From contig JAEOTL010000466.1 in the NCBI GenBank assembly GCA_016839845.1, forward strand, positions 1 through 33,291: a stretch of DNA of 33,291 nt, given 5' to 3'. The stretch comes from Promethearchaeota archaeon. GTDB taxonomy: Archaea; Asgardarchaeota; Lokiarchaeia; Sigynarchaeales; SOKP01. Position numbers and translations under genes: made by a program. Of the stretch, positions 25,108 through 32,807 are shown piece after piece; the stretch's first letter is position 1, and every line of letters begins with the position of its first letter. The notes under the pieces were generated by a model that did no database searches, had not been told where the DNA came from, and saw only the letters and a program-made list of their open reading frames with translations.

Positions 25108-25676
25108 AAATCATTTAAATTTTGATCAATATCTAAATCTTCCACAAGATATATTCCAGATATTCCTGTTCCTTTAACAGCTTTGAAATTTTTATTTTTA
25201 ATAACTGCGTACCCCCTTAAAACCCTTAAAATTTCAAAAACTTTGTGCTTATGAAAATCTAATAAACTAAGTGTAATATTCTTTTCTAATTCACCCCCCC
25301 CAAAGCAGAACTGATAAGCAAGATATGGCTTCATGGCAATTTTCCGTTGTTCAACCTCAATTGATTCAAATTCTTCCCAGTTAACATTGAATTGAGGTTT
25401 GTCAGGAAAAATTATTTCTATACCCTCATCTGAGATCGTAAATTTTCGAAGTTTACCAGGATATTTTGTGGCAATATAGTAATAATAACCAATGAAAACA
25501 CCAATTAAACCAATACTTAGAAGAATGGGAATTGGAGTACCTGGAATTAACATCATAAAAAACACATTTAAGACAGCTAATATCGAAACTATAACCCAGG
25601 GGACCCAACTCGGGATTGAAATAGTACTAAAATTTTCTCCTGAAAAATCAATTATTTCAGTTTTGTCTCTCTCCAT
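25104..25676 (-). CDS. Two-helix membrane protein with PH-like cytosolic domain
   Basis: About 190 residues. Two membrane helices follow one another (VPWVIVSILAVLNVFFMMLI and IPILLSIGLIGVFIGYYYYIA), then a soluble beta-rich domain: KFTISDEGIEIIFPD, VNWEEFESIEVEQRKIA, ITLSLLDFHKHKVFEILRVLRGY. This arrangement resembles bacterial and archaeal PH-like (bPH2/YcxB-type) membrane proteins of unknown role. A longer reading starting at 25733 (20 further residues, hydrophobic-basic) is possible; the ATG at 25676 is preferred because a TATA-like TTTTTATG at 25705-25712 would lie inside the longer frame and at about 30 bases from this ATG. Eight consecutive G residues on its strand (25294-25301) encode Gly-Gly-Gly. 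The stop overlaps the convergent vWA-RING-like gene by four bases. Confidence 0.65.
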   Translation of the reverse strand: MERDKTEIIDFSGENFSTISIPSWVPWVIVSILAVLNVFFMMLIPGTPIPILLSIGLIGVFIGYYYYIATKYPGKLRKFTISDEGIEIIFPDKPQFNVNWEEFESIEVEQRKIAMKPYLAYQFCFGGGELEKNITLSLLDFHKHKVFEILRVLRGYAVIKNKNFKAVKGTGISGIYLVEDLDIDQNLNDF

Positions 25677-25841
25677 TTGCTTAATCATGCAATACATAAG
25701 TTTACATAAAAACTTTAATGAAAGTTTCTGCACTAGTTTTGATTTTTCTTAAGACTCCCCATTTAAAAATAAAAAACTGAATCGGAAAGATATTATTCAA
25801 AAAACAACTAGATTATATACTATACGAAAGGTGATCCTCAA

Positions 25842-27182
25842 ATGTTTATCAAAACCGAATTGGAGAACTTTCAGAAAGCAAGGCCAAGATCGGAGCAACT
25901 ATGGCATAAAGCGTTGAAAGTGTTACCAGGAGGAATTTCTCATAATATTAGAACATTTGGCCTTCCTCTTATTGGGAGCTTTCCTGTTTTTATAAAGTCC
26001 AGCAAGGGTTCACAATTAACAGATATTGATGATAATAATTATTTAGATTGCTGGAATGGGCATTTTGCAATGATTTTAGGTCATAATCCTCCTGAAATAC
26101 AAACGATGTTAAAAGAATTCTTAAAGAACGGTTGGCACTTCGGTACTAACACAGAATTCCAAGTACTCCTTGCTGAAAAAATTATCGAGGGAAATCCGGG
26201 TGTTGAAAAAATAAGATTTTGTGTCACGGGAACTGAATCGACTATGTATGCCTCACGTTTAGCTCGTGCTTTCACTAACAAGAGAATTATCGCGAAGGCT
26301 AAATTGGGATGGCATGGGGCAAATGATACCCTTTATTATGGGGTAGGGAATTTAGTTGAAGAACTCCCATCTCCCGGACTTCTCAAATCAGAGGAGGCGG
26401 GGATTAAAACGTTTGAAATCAATAATGACGATATATTTAATATAATCAAGAAAAATGGAAATGATCTTGCGGCAATAATTTTAGAGCCTGTCTTAGGAGG
26501 TGGTGGTGGATTTCCAGCAGAGAAAGATTTTTTAGAGCGATTGAGAGAAGAGACTGAAAGAAAGGATATCCTCCTTATTTTTGATGAAGTTATTACTGGA
26601 TATCGCTTTACTAACGCGCTATTTCAAAACCAACTAAAAATACTACCTGATTTGACTACAATGGGAAAAATTATTGGTGGAGGTATGCCAATCGGAGCAG
26701 TTGGAGGAAGAAAAGATATTATTGAGCAATCAAGTCCCGACACTGAAAATCAAGTGTTAATTGGTGGTGGAACCTTTTCAGGTTTCCCTTTAAGCATGAT
26801 TGCTGGATTAAAGACCTTAGAAGTATTAGAGGGCAAGCATGAAGAATATCAACGGATAGGAAAAGAAGGAGACATGTTAAGAAAAAATCTAAACCAATTT
26901 TTTACTGAGGAAAAAATTCCTCTCATCGCCATAGGAGACAAATCTCTAATAATGCTTCATGCTTGGTCAAAATGGATCAATAATCCTTCAATAAGGGAGA
27001 TCTTTGCTTTCAAAGATAAAAAACGGGAAGCTTTACTGCAGTTGGCGTTATTTAATAGAAATATATCGGGGTTACATGGTTTGGGTTCTCTTTCAATGGC
27101 TCATACACATGAAGATGTAGTTCGAATACAAAATGTTATGGAGGAAATTGCACAGCCTATTTCAGACTCTAAATTTAAATAG
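25842..27182 (+). CDS. Class III aminotransferase, glutamate-1-semialdehyde aminomutase-like
   Basis: A 446-residue PLP-dependent enzyme of fold type I, class III. Signatures: PGGISHNIRTFG (29-40), the cofactor phosphate site TGTEST (129-134), WHG (157-159), IFDEVITGYRF (246-256) and the PLP lysine in TTMGKIIGGGMPIGA (K276). Overall order and the PGG start are those of the glutamate-1-semialdehyde 2,1-aminomutase (HemL) clade, but positions around the substrate (LGWHGANDTLYYG rather than a typical YHGH) differ, and no other tetrapyrrole gene is nearby. The next gene on the strand, 68 bases on, is a diaminopentanoate-dehydrogenase-like enzyme, so the pair may act on amino-acid catabolism instead. 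The ATG has an excellent site AGGTGATC (25829-25836) five bases upstream. Confidence 0.85.
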   Translation: MFIKTELENFQKARPRSEQLWHKALKVLPGGISHNIRTFGLPLIGSFPVFIKSSKGSQLTDIDDNNYLDCWNGHFAMILGHNPPEIQTMLKEFLKNGWHFGTNTEFQVLLAEKIIEGNPGVEKIRFCVTGTESTMYASRLARAFTNKRIIAKAKLGWHGANDTLYYGVGNLVEELPSPGLLKSEEAGIKTFEINNDDIFNIIKKNGNDLAAIILEPVLGGGGGFPAEKDFLERLREETERKDILLIFDEVITGYRFTNALFQNQLKILPDLTTMGKIIGGGMPIGAVGGRKDIIEQSSPDTENQVLIGGGTFSGFPLSMIAGLKTLEVLEGKHEEYQRIGKEGDMLRKNLNQFFTEEKIPLIAIGDKSLIMLHAWSKWINNPSIREIFAFKDKKREALLQLALFNRNISGLHGLGSLSMAHTHEDVVRIQNVMEEIAQPISDSKFK

Positions 27183-27250
27183 GCTTAGCAAACTTTATAG
27201 CCCTCATATCATTCTTAACTTAAATATTACTTAAAGATAATGATGAAAAT

Positions 27251-28276
27251 ATGAAAAATAGGTTTGAAGTAATACAAGTCGGTTTAGGACCAATGGGAAA
27301 AATTATTGCTAAATTACTCATAAATCGTAGTAATCTTCTCCTAAAAGGAGTCGTCGATACTGATCCTAAATTTATTCATAAAAGATTGAGTGAAATCCTT
27401 GAAGTGAACATGGACGATGATGTTATTATAAGGCAAGACTTAGAATCTCTGCTAGCAACCAATAAAGTTGATATTGTAATTATTGCAACCTCGTCTTCTT
27501 TGAAAAAAGTAGCACCAACAATATCAAAAGCAGTTGGTTCGGGTTGTAATGTAATTTCGATTTGTGAAGAATTATCCTATCCTTTTGAAGATGCCCCAAT
27601 ATTATCTCAAGAATTAGACGACTTAGCAAAATCAAACGAGGTAACTATTGTCGGAACAGGAATTAATCCGGGGTACCTTATGGACTTATTACCTATTGTA
27701 ATCACTGCCCCATGTCAGACAGTTAAATCTATAAATGTAACCAGGATGATGAATTCTGCAAAAAGAAGAGTTCCTTTCCAAAAAAAGATTGGAACTGGTT
27801 TAACAATAGAGGAATTTCATAATAAAATTTCAAACAAGGAAATAACAGGGCATGTTGGTCTTACCCAATCAATTCAGATGATTATTGGGGCATTGGGTAT
27901 TGATTATGATGAAATTATTGAGTTACCTCCAAAAGAAATTATAACTGAAAAAGAACTCAAGACCTCTTATGGCGAAATCGTAACACCAGGTATGGTATGT
28001 GGGTTACAGAGTGAAGCCTTTGCAAGGAAGTCAGGAGAGGATGTAATTGTGTTAAATTTTGTAGCCTATGCAGGAGATCATGAAGAATACGATAGTATAC
28101 AAATAGAAGGAACTCCTAAGATTTACCAGAAAATTATTGGGGGTGTTCATGGAGATTTAGGTACGTCTGCAATGGTTGCTAATCTAATACCAAAAGTAAT
28201 TGAAGCACGAGCTGGATTATTAACAATGAAAGATCTCCCAGTTCCCTGTAATACTGAAAATATTTGGAAAGAATAA
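27251..28276 (+). CDS. 2,4-Diaminopentanoate dehydrogenase-like NAD(P)-dependent enzyme
   Basis: A 341-residue dehydrogenase related to dihydrodipicolinate reductase. The N terminus has a Rossmann motif (VIQVGLGPMGKIIAKLL, GxGxMG at 11-16), then KVDIVIIATSS, and a GTGINPGYLMDLLP motif typical of the DapB-like family including 2,4-diaminopentanoate dehydrogenase (Ord) of ornithine fermentation. Length of about 340 fits Ord rather than DapB, about 250. Ord oxidatively deaminates 2,4-diaminopentanoate to 2-amino-4-oxopentanoate. The other enzymes of that pathway (ornithine aminomutase, Ort thiolase) are not in the window, so the true substrate may be another diamino or amino acid. Co-directional with the aminotransferase, 68 bases apart; probably one transcription unit. 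Its stop is 10 bases from that of the convergent phosphate permease. Confidence 0.78.
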   Translation: MKNRFEVIQVGLGPMGKIIAKLLINRSNLLLKGVVDTDPKFIHKRLSEILEVNMDDDVIIRQDLESLLATNKVDIVIIATSSSLKKVAPTISKAVGSGCNVISICEELSYPFEDAPILSQELDDLAKSNEVTIVGTGINPGYLMDLLPIVITAPCQTVKSINVTRMMNSAKRRVPFQKKIGTGLTIEEFHNKISNKEITGHVGLTQSIQMIIGALGIDYDEIIELPPKEIITEKELKTSYGEIVTPGMVCGLQSEAFARKSGEDVIVLNFVAYAGDHEEYDSIQIEGTPKIYQKIIGGVHGDLGTSAMVANLIPKVIEARAGLLTMKDLPVPCNTENIWKE

Positions 28277-28283
28277 AAAAAAA
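28275..28283 (-). terminator. U-tract terminator of the phosphate permease gene
   Basis: Nine T residues on the minus strand begin three bases after the permease stop codon (28287-28289). The tract overlaps the last two bases of the convergent dehydrogenase stop codon. Confidence 0.55.
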
Positions 28284-28286
28284 TAG

Positions 28287-29243
28287 TTAAATTACTGCAT
28301 TTATTGGAAAATACAGTAATATAGCGAGAAGTCCAGCCATAGGAAAAGTTAAAAACCAAGTCAACACTATTTTCCATAATCCTTTTTTTACCGGTGTGCG
28401 ATTTGCTTTAGATAATCCCACAAACGACGCTACCAGCATATGAGATCCTGATAATGGAATTCCTAAAGCTGTACCAAGAAATAAAATTGCTGCTGTAGGA
28501 ATTTGAGCAGCAAAGGCTGTGCTTGGATATAATTCTGTAATTCTTCCTACACTTTTAATAACTCCCCGACCTAATACTACTAATCCCCCGGCTAAACTTA
28601 TGCCTGTTATTAGAAGAAGTAAGTTTATTTGAACATCCCCCACGCCAACAACAATTCCGACTGCGTTTGAGCAATCATTACCTGCTCTTGAGAATGCTGT
28701 CACACAGATAATAATTAGCACTATAAAAGAAAAGCGTCGTTCGGTCCTTTCATAACTCTGAAAACCATTAAGATGTTTAATTTTATACTTTTGCATTATC
28801 CTGAAAACGAGGAAAGTAACAATGTACCCAATAATTGGAGATAATATCCACCAAATACCTAATTCAAGAATCTTCATCCAACCAAGTTCAGCATTTAGTG
28901 CGATACCAAGACCTATAACAGCTCCAATTGTGGCATGTGTAGTGGAGATTGGTAAGCCTAACGCGGATGACAAGATTAACCATATAGCAGTAGAAACTAA
29001 AATGGTTATAACAACTGCATCATTAAGGGAAACGAGTATACCTTTTCCTACAGTTTTACTTACTGCTTCACCTAGAATTAATGCTCCCGTAATTGCGAAT
29101 ATTGAAGCTAATATTAATATATATTTCATAGGTAGAATTCTTGAACCATAGACCCCGGCGAAAGTTTCGTCGTTAGCACCAATTCCAAACGCGATTACGA
29201 TTGCTATCACAAGAAATATAGCTAATATTACAGAGAAAGCCAT
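28287..29243 (-). CDS. pit: PiT-family inorganic phosphate transporter
   Basis: A 318-residue inner-membrane permease with about eight to ten hydrophobic helices. Signatures of the PiT family are FGIGANDETFAGVYGSR in the first repeat, LPISTTHATIGAVIG, SRAGNDCSNAVGIVVGVG in the second repeat and GIPLSGSHMLVASFVGL. The two-fold inverted repeat seen in PiT proteins is therefore complete in this short, archaeal-sized version (bacterial PitA has about 500). It imports phosphate (or metal phosphate) using an ion gradient. The first repeat has GANDETFA instead of the usual GANDVANA. The gene starts 16 bases after a DUF47 PhoU-like gene on the same strand, the standard partner, so the two form an operon. 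Confidence 0.93.
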   Translation of the reverse strand: MAFSVILAIFLVIAIVIAFGIGANDETFAGVYGSRILPMKYILILASIFAITGALILGEAVSKTVGKGILVSLNDAVVITILVSTAIWLILSSALGLPISTTHATIGAVIGLGIALNAELGWMKILELGIWWILSPIIGYIVTFLVFRIMQKYKIKHLNGFQSYERTERRFSFIVLIIICVTAFSRAGNDCSNAVGIVVGVGDVQINLLLLITGISLAGGLVVLGRGVIKSVGRITELYPSTAFAAQIPTAAILFLGTALGIPLSGSHMLVASFVGLSKANRTPVKKGLWKIVLTWFLTFPMAGLLAILLYFPINAVI

Positions 29244-29259
29244 TTAAATCACATTTTTT

Positions 29260-29913
29260 CTATTTAGTTGGATATTTAACAATTAAACTTCTTAAAAAAT
29301 CACTAATCTCTTCAGCTCTTACGATCATATCAAATATTTTAATACAGATTTTTGAAGTCAAATATACACGAAGGGACTTCTCTTGAGGTTTTTTATAGAT
29401 TGTTTCTAAAATCTTATATTTCGCCTCACGACCTCTTCTTTTTAACGTTTCAATATGGAAACTTATTTCATAAGCCGTTTTAAAATCAGTTTCCATAAGA
29501 TTGACCATATCTACTAAATTATCAATTGCTTCTTGATAAATGTCATTAAGTGCTTTCATATTCTTTTTAATATCGTCAAAAAGTTCAAATGGATATACCT
29601 TAAGTCCACGTGCTAGTTCTTCTGAGCTATCTGAAATAATATCTAAATATTTAATGAGCCTGTATCGATCCTCGATTAAAAAGGGAAGTGCTCGCTTATC
29701 CTTATAAAGTAAATTAATATATTCTTCCTTAGCCTCATCCGCTGCATGTTCAGATTCAATTACTTCATCCAACTTCTTCTTAACTATCTTTCCATCAATA
29801 AGATCATTGATGCAATCATGAAGAGAGAGGGAGCCATTTAAAACCTCACCATTGAATTTACTTGCTGCTGTTAAAAGTTGATTTTGTTTATCTTTAAACA
29901 GTTTTAATTTCAT
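29260..29913 (-). CDS. DUF47 / PhoU-like partner of the phosphate permease
   Basis: A 217-residue all-helical protein of the DUF47 (TIGR00153) family, which shares the PhoU fold. Sequence is charged, with regularly spaced acidic residues, for example EVIESEHAADEAKEEYINLLYKD and IISDSSEELARGLKVYP; the EhaAD-type run (ESEHAADEAKEEY) is the most diagnostic and in PhoU-like proteins binds metal clusters. Such genes nearly always precede a pit gene, as here (16-base gap), and are thought to modulate phosphate transport. The first gene of this two-gene unit; the 181-base upstream region is shared with the divergent DUF2284 gene. Confidence 0.9.
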   Translation of the reverse strand: MKLKLFKDKQNQLLTAASKFNGEVLNGSLSLHDCINDLIDGKIVKKKLDEVIESEHAADEAKEEYINLLYKDKRALPFLIEDRYRLIKYLDIISDSSEELARGLKVYPFELFDDIKKNMKALNDIYQEAIDNLVDMVNLMETDFKTAYEISFHIETLKRRGREAKYKILETIYKKPQEKSLRVYLTSKICIKIFDMIVRAEEISDFLRSLIVKYPTK

Positions 29914-30094
29914 ATTTATCAGTTTAAGATTTAATTCGTTATTATCTAATAGGATTTAATAGTGACACTTATCATTGATTTCTTAAAAAAAATTCTATTT
30001 TCCCTTGGATATTGAAAGGATTTACATTAAAATGGAAAACATATTATTAAACTCATAATTTTTACTTTTTAAATAAGAAAAAGAAGAAAAATTC

Positions 30095-30655
30095 TTGCCG
30101 TATCGAAAAATTAGCTTAAAGGAAATATTATTTGATCCAAAAGTTCAAACTTATTGTGTGAGCCCCAATTATAAGTGTCCTAGCTATGGACATTCTTGGG
30201 CATGTCCTCCTGAAGCCCCCTATTTAGAGAAGGAAGTTTCTAAGTTTAAGGAATTTTTTCTTGTGTATTGCGAGATCGATTTGATAAATCAAATTAGAAA
30301 GGAAAAAATCAGAAACCCAAACCTAAGTGAATCTCAAATACGAACCAAATTATTTTCGAGTGCACTTCTACGAGATAAGATGGAAAAAGAAGTTCAAACA
30401 TTGCTTAATGAAGAACAAAATAATACTAAAGAAAAGCTTATATTATGGGGAGGTTATTGCCGAGTTTGTTTTAATAAGAAAGATGGAGGATGTACATATG
30501 ATAGTGGTAAACCTTGTAGATATCCTAACAAAAAACGATATTCAATGGAAGCTGTGGGGATCAACGTTACTGACACTATTAAGCAGATAGGTCTTAATAT
30601 TGAGTGGCCTCCAATTAACCATGTTTATCAATTTGGATTAGTGTGCTTAAAATAG
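30095..30655 (+). CDS. DUF2284 cysteine-rich metal-binding protein
   Basis: A 186-residue protein of the DUF2284 family (predicted metal-binding). Cysteines fall in the usual pattern: YCVSPNYKCPSYGHSWACPP near the N terminus (a CxxxxxxC...CPP block) and GGYCRVCFNKKDGGCTYDSGKPCRYP in the second half, followed by the conserved SMEAVGINVTDTI. An iron-sulfur cluster or zinc is likely; the function is unknown, though the family occurs mostly in anaerobes. The start is TTG at 30095; there is no good ribosome binding site, but the T/A-rich TTTTTAAATAAG about 25 bases upstream could serve as a promoter for a near-leaderless transcript. A seven-T stretch at 30681-30687 follows the gene. Confidence 0.85.
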   Translation: MPYRKISLKEILFDPKVQTYCVSPNYKCPSYGHSWACPPEAPYLEKEVSKFKEFFLVYCEIDLINQIRKEKIRNPNLSESQIRTKLFSSALLRDKMEKEVQTLLNEEQNNTKEKLILWGGYCRVCFNKKDGGCTYDSGKPCRYPNKKRYSMEAVGINVTDTIKQIGLNIEWPPINHVYQFGLVCLK

Positions 30656-30680
30656 GATTAATTAAAAACTGGACTACGTA

Positions 30681-30687
30681 TTTTTTT
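30681..30687 (+). terminator. Short T-tract after the DUF2284 gene
   Basis: Seven T residues, 26 bases after the stop codon, in the 75-base gap before the membrane zinc-ribbon gene. It is weak evidence for a terminator. Confidence 0.3.
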
Positions 30688-30730
30688 AATTTGAGTTCGA
30701 ATTCCTTTCTAATAAGTAAACACAATACTT

Positions 30731-31249
30731 ATGATGGTAAAATTGGATTTTTTTAGTATATTACAAACTGGTTGGGATTATATATGGGAAGCCCCTATTG
30801 CTTGGTTTCTACAACAAACCTTATTTAGTCAAATATTAATAATCGTTGGTATCATTGCTGTATCTATAGCAGCAGTTATATTGGTCTATTATATATTGAA
30901 AGGGGTAGTCTACCTCCTTTATTATTTATTTAAAGGACTTTATTATCTATTTAAAGCTCTTTTTCTTGGTATTTATAAATTATTTGAACTAATATTTTAC
31001 GCAATTTCAGGAAAACCGAGAGAAAAGAAAAATATAATAAAACCTACTACTGATCAGCCTATAGTTTTAGATGACCAATCTCCCCAAATCTTTGAGAGGG
31101 ATGATATAGATTTCCCAAATTTTTGTTCAGAATGCGGGAGAAAAATAACTGAATCATTGGAACCTCTTCTAATCTCACGGGGTGTTGCCTTCTGTTTTTA
31201 TTGCGGAAATGAATTTAAAGTAACAACCTCTAATGGCGCAGAATACTAA
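30731..31249 (+). CDS. Membrane protein with C-terminal zinc ribbon
   Basis: A 172-residue protein that I do not recognise. It has one clear membrane helix (about 34-56: QILIIVGIIAVSIAAVILVYYIL) and then an aromatic, Lys-spaced amphipathic stretch (about 57-91: YLLYYLFKGLYYLFKALF, IYKLFELIFYAI), in which a YLFK-type element recurs about every seven to eight residues, suggesting a helix lying on or in the membrane. A polar linker leads to a zinc ribbon (FCSECGRKI...FCFYCGNEF) at about 137-164. A similar zinc ribbon occurs in other proteins of this window. Start ATG at 30731 is immediately followed by a second ATG; either could be used. Converges on purA. Confidence 0.7.
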   Translation: MMVKLDFFSILQTGWDYIWEAPIAWFLQQTLFSQILIIVGIIAVSIAAVILVYYILKGVVYLLYYLFKGLYYLFKALFLGIYKLFELIFYAISGKPREKKNIIKPTTDQPIVLDDQSPQIFERDDIDFPNFCSECGRKITESLEPLLISRGVAFCFYCGNEFKVTTSNGAEY

Positions 31250-31256
31250 ATTCTTC

Positions 31257-31275
31257 AAAAAAAAAGGAAAAAAAT
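31257..31275 (-). terminator. U-tract terminator of purA
   Basis: On the minus strand, two T-runs (nine and seven residues, split by CC) follow the purA stop codon at a distance of about 12 bases. Confidence 0.5.
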
Positions 31276-31287
31276 AAATAATTACAA

Positions 31288-32589
31288 TTAGAGGATATTA
31301 TTGTCTAAAACGATGGTTTCAGCCCTATCAGGACCTATAGAAATCATTGCGATTTTAGTTTGTAGCTCAACTTTAATTGCATTAATATAGATCTTCATTG
31401 TCTCTGGTAATGCATCATACCCCTTCAATGCTATCTCAGCCCATTCCTCTCTAGACCTTTCCTCCCATCCTTCAAATTCTTTGTAGATCGGGGAGCAATT
31501 TTCAATAATTTCATGCTGAATGGGCCAGCTTTCAAGAATTTCTCCCTTTAGTTCATATGCGGTGCATAATCTAATAGGATTTACACCTTGGAGGGCATCG
31601 AGGAGGGTAATTACAATATAATCTATTCCATTAATCATAACCCCATACTTAATATTGAAAAGATCTATCCACCCTACTCTACGAGGTCTTCCGGTTACCG
31701 TTCCATATTCCTGACCTTGTTCCCGTATCTTTTCAGATATGTCATTAAATAATTCTGTCGGGAGATATCCTTCACCTACTCTTGATGTATATGCCTTTAC
31801 TATCCCAATTATTTTTCCTATATTTTTAGGTGGAATTCCAGTTCCAGCAGAGATTCCTAGTGCATTTGCGTTTGAAGAAGTACCAAATGGATAAAATCCA
31901 TGGTCAATCCCTAGTAGACTTCCTTGGGCTGCTTCAAAGACAACTTTTTTACCAGATTTCATTACTTTATTCAAATAATATGCAGTATCTATTACGTAGG
32001 GCTTTAGTTGTTCTCCATATGATTTATACTCTTCAAAGATTGAATCAAGATCAGCATCCCACGTTGGATCATATATTTGGATTAGAGGTTTTTTCGTATT
32101 ATACAATTTTTCAAGTTTAGGCCGTAAGAATTCAGGATTTATTAAATCAAAAATTCTTAATCCCCAACGAGCAGCTTTATCGGAATAAGTGGGTCCTATT
32201 CCTCTTTTAGTTGTACCAGCTTTATATTTACCCTTTGATACTTCTTCTAAAGCATCTAAGGTACGATGAAATGGAAAAATTACATGCGCCGTTGAACTCA
32301 ATTTCAGGTTTATTTTCTTGTTGAGTTTTTTTAAATTTTCGATTTCTTCAAGTAATATTTTTGGATCTATTACGCAACCATTCGCAATGATACATTCCTT
32401 TTCCAAGGGAGCTCCACTTGGCATTAGTTTGAATTTATACTTTATCCCATTAGCTTTAATAGTATGTCCCGCGTTGTTTCCCCCATTGAATCGCACAACA
32501 ACATCTGCTTTCTGTGCAAAGTAGTCAACAAATTTACCCTTACCCTCATCTCCAAAGGATAAACCTATAATAGCAATATTATTATTCAT
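31288..32589 (-). CDS. purA: Adenylosuccinate synthetase
   Basis: A 433-residue cytosolic enzyme joining IMP and aspartate with GTP to form adenylosuccinate, the first step from IMP to AMP. The fingerprints are complete: IIGLSFGDEGKGKFVDYF with the catalytic Asp, RFNGGNNAGHTI, TTKRGIGPTYSDKAARWGLR (the conserved RGIGPxYxDK), FEAAQGSLLGIDHGFYPFGTSSN, TGRPRRVGWIDL and the GVNPIRLCTAYEL block. Length is that of the usual bacterial-type enzyme (about 430) rather than the shorter 340-residue form of many archaea. The first codon is set at the ATG ending at 32589; a TTG directly before it (32590-32592) could add one residue. The gene is divergent from the GIFT-domain gene across a 215-base gap. Confidence 0.97.
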   Translation of the reverse strand: MNNNIAIIGLSFGDEGKGKFVDYFAQKADVVVRFNGGNNAGHTIKANGIKYKFKLMPSGAPLEKECIIANGCVIDPKILLEEIENLKKLNKKINLKLSSTAHVIFPFHRTLDALEEVSKGKYKAGTTKRGIGPTYSDKAARWGLRIFDLINPEFLRPKLEKLYNTKKPLIQIYDPTWDADLDSIFEEYKSYGEQLKPYVIDTAYYLNKVMKSGKKVVFEAAQGSLLGIDHGFYPFGTSSNANALGISAGTGIPPKNIGKIIGIVKAYTSRVGEGYLPTELFNDISEKIREQGQEYGTVTGRPRRVGWIDLFNIKYGVMINGIDYIVITLLDALQGVNPIRLCTAYELKGEILESWPIQHEIIENCSPIYKEFEGWEERSREEWAEIALKGYDALPETMKIYINAIKVELQTKIAMISIGPDRAETIVLDNNIL

Positions 32590-32701
32590 CAATTTTTTCC
32601 CGGACGATTTTTTTACAAGTCAAAACACTTAGTTTAATCCAAAAAAGAGTATCATAAACCGTTTAAAAAACTTTTGGTATGCATTACAAGATATGTAAGG
32701 A

Positions 32702-32711
32702 TTTTTATATT
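32702..32711 (+). promoter_or_regulatory. TATA box candidate for the GIFT-domain gene
   Basis: TTTTTATATT lies about 97 bases before the ATG at 32808 in the 215-base gap shared with purA. If used, the leader would be about 70 bases. Apart from this and the presumed purA promoter I see nothing else in the gap. Confidence 0.3.
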
Positions 32712-32807
32712 TGTGTTTTCATTAGAGAAATAATCCTATTTTAACAATCCTTTAATAATCAATCAATTTCACCAAAGAGAAAATAGCTCTTTAACGCTAC
32801 TTCAACA

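Noticed and set aside
25842..27182. Assigning the aminotransferase as HemL for tetrapyrrole synthesis
   Set aside because: No other heme or siroheme gene is near, and the residues near the cofactor differ from the usual YHGH; only the clade is claimed.
28822..29151. 109-residue plus-strand frame
   Set aside because: It lies entirely antisense to the phosphate permease, whose family motifs are clear.
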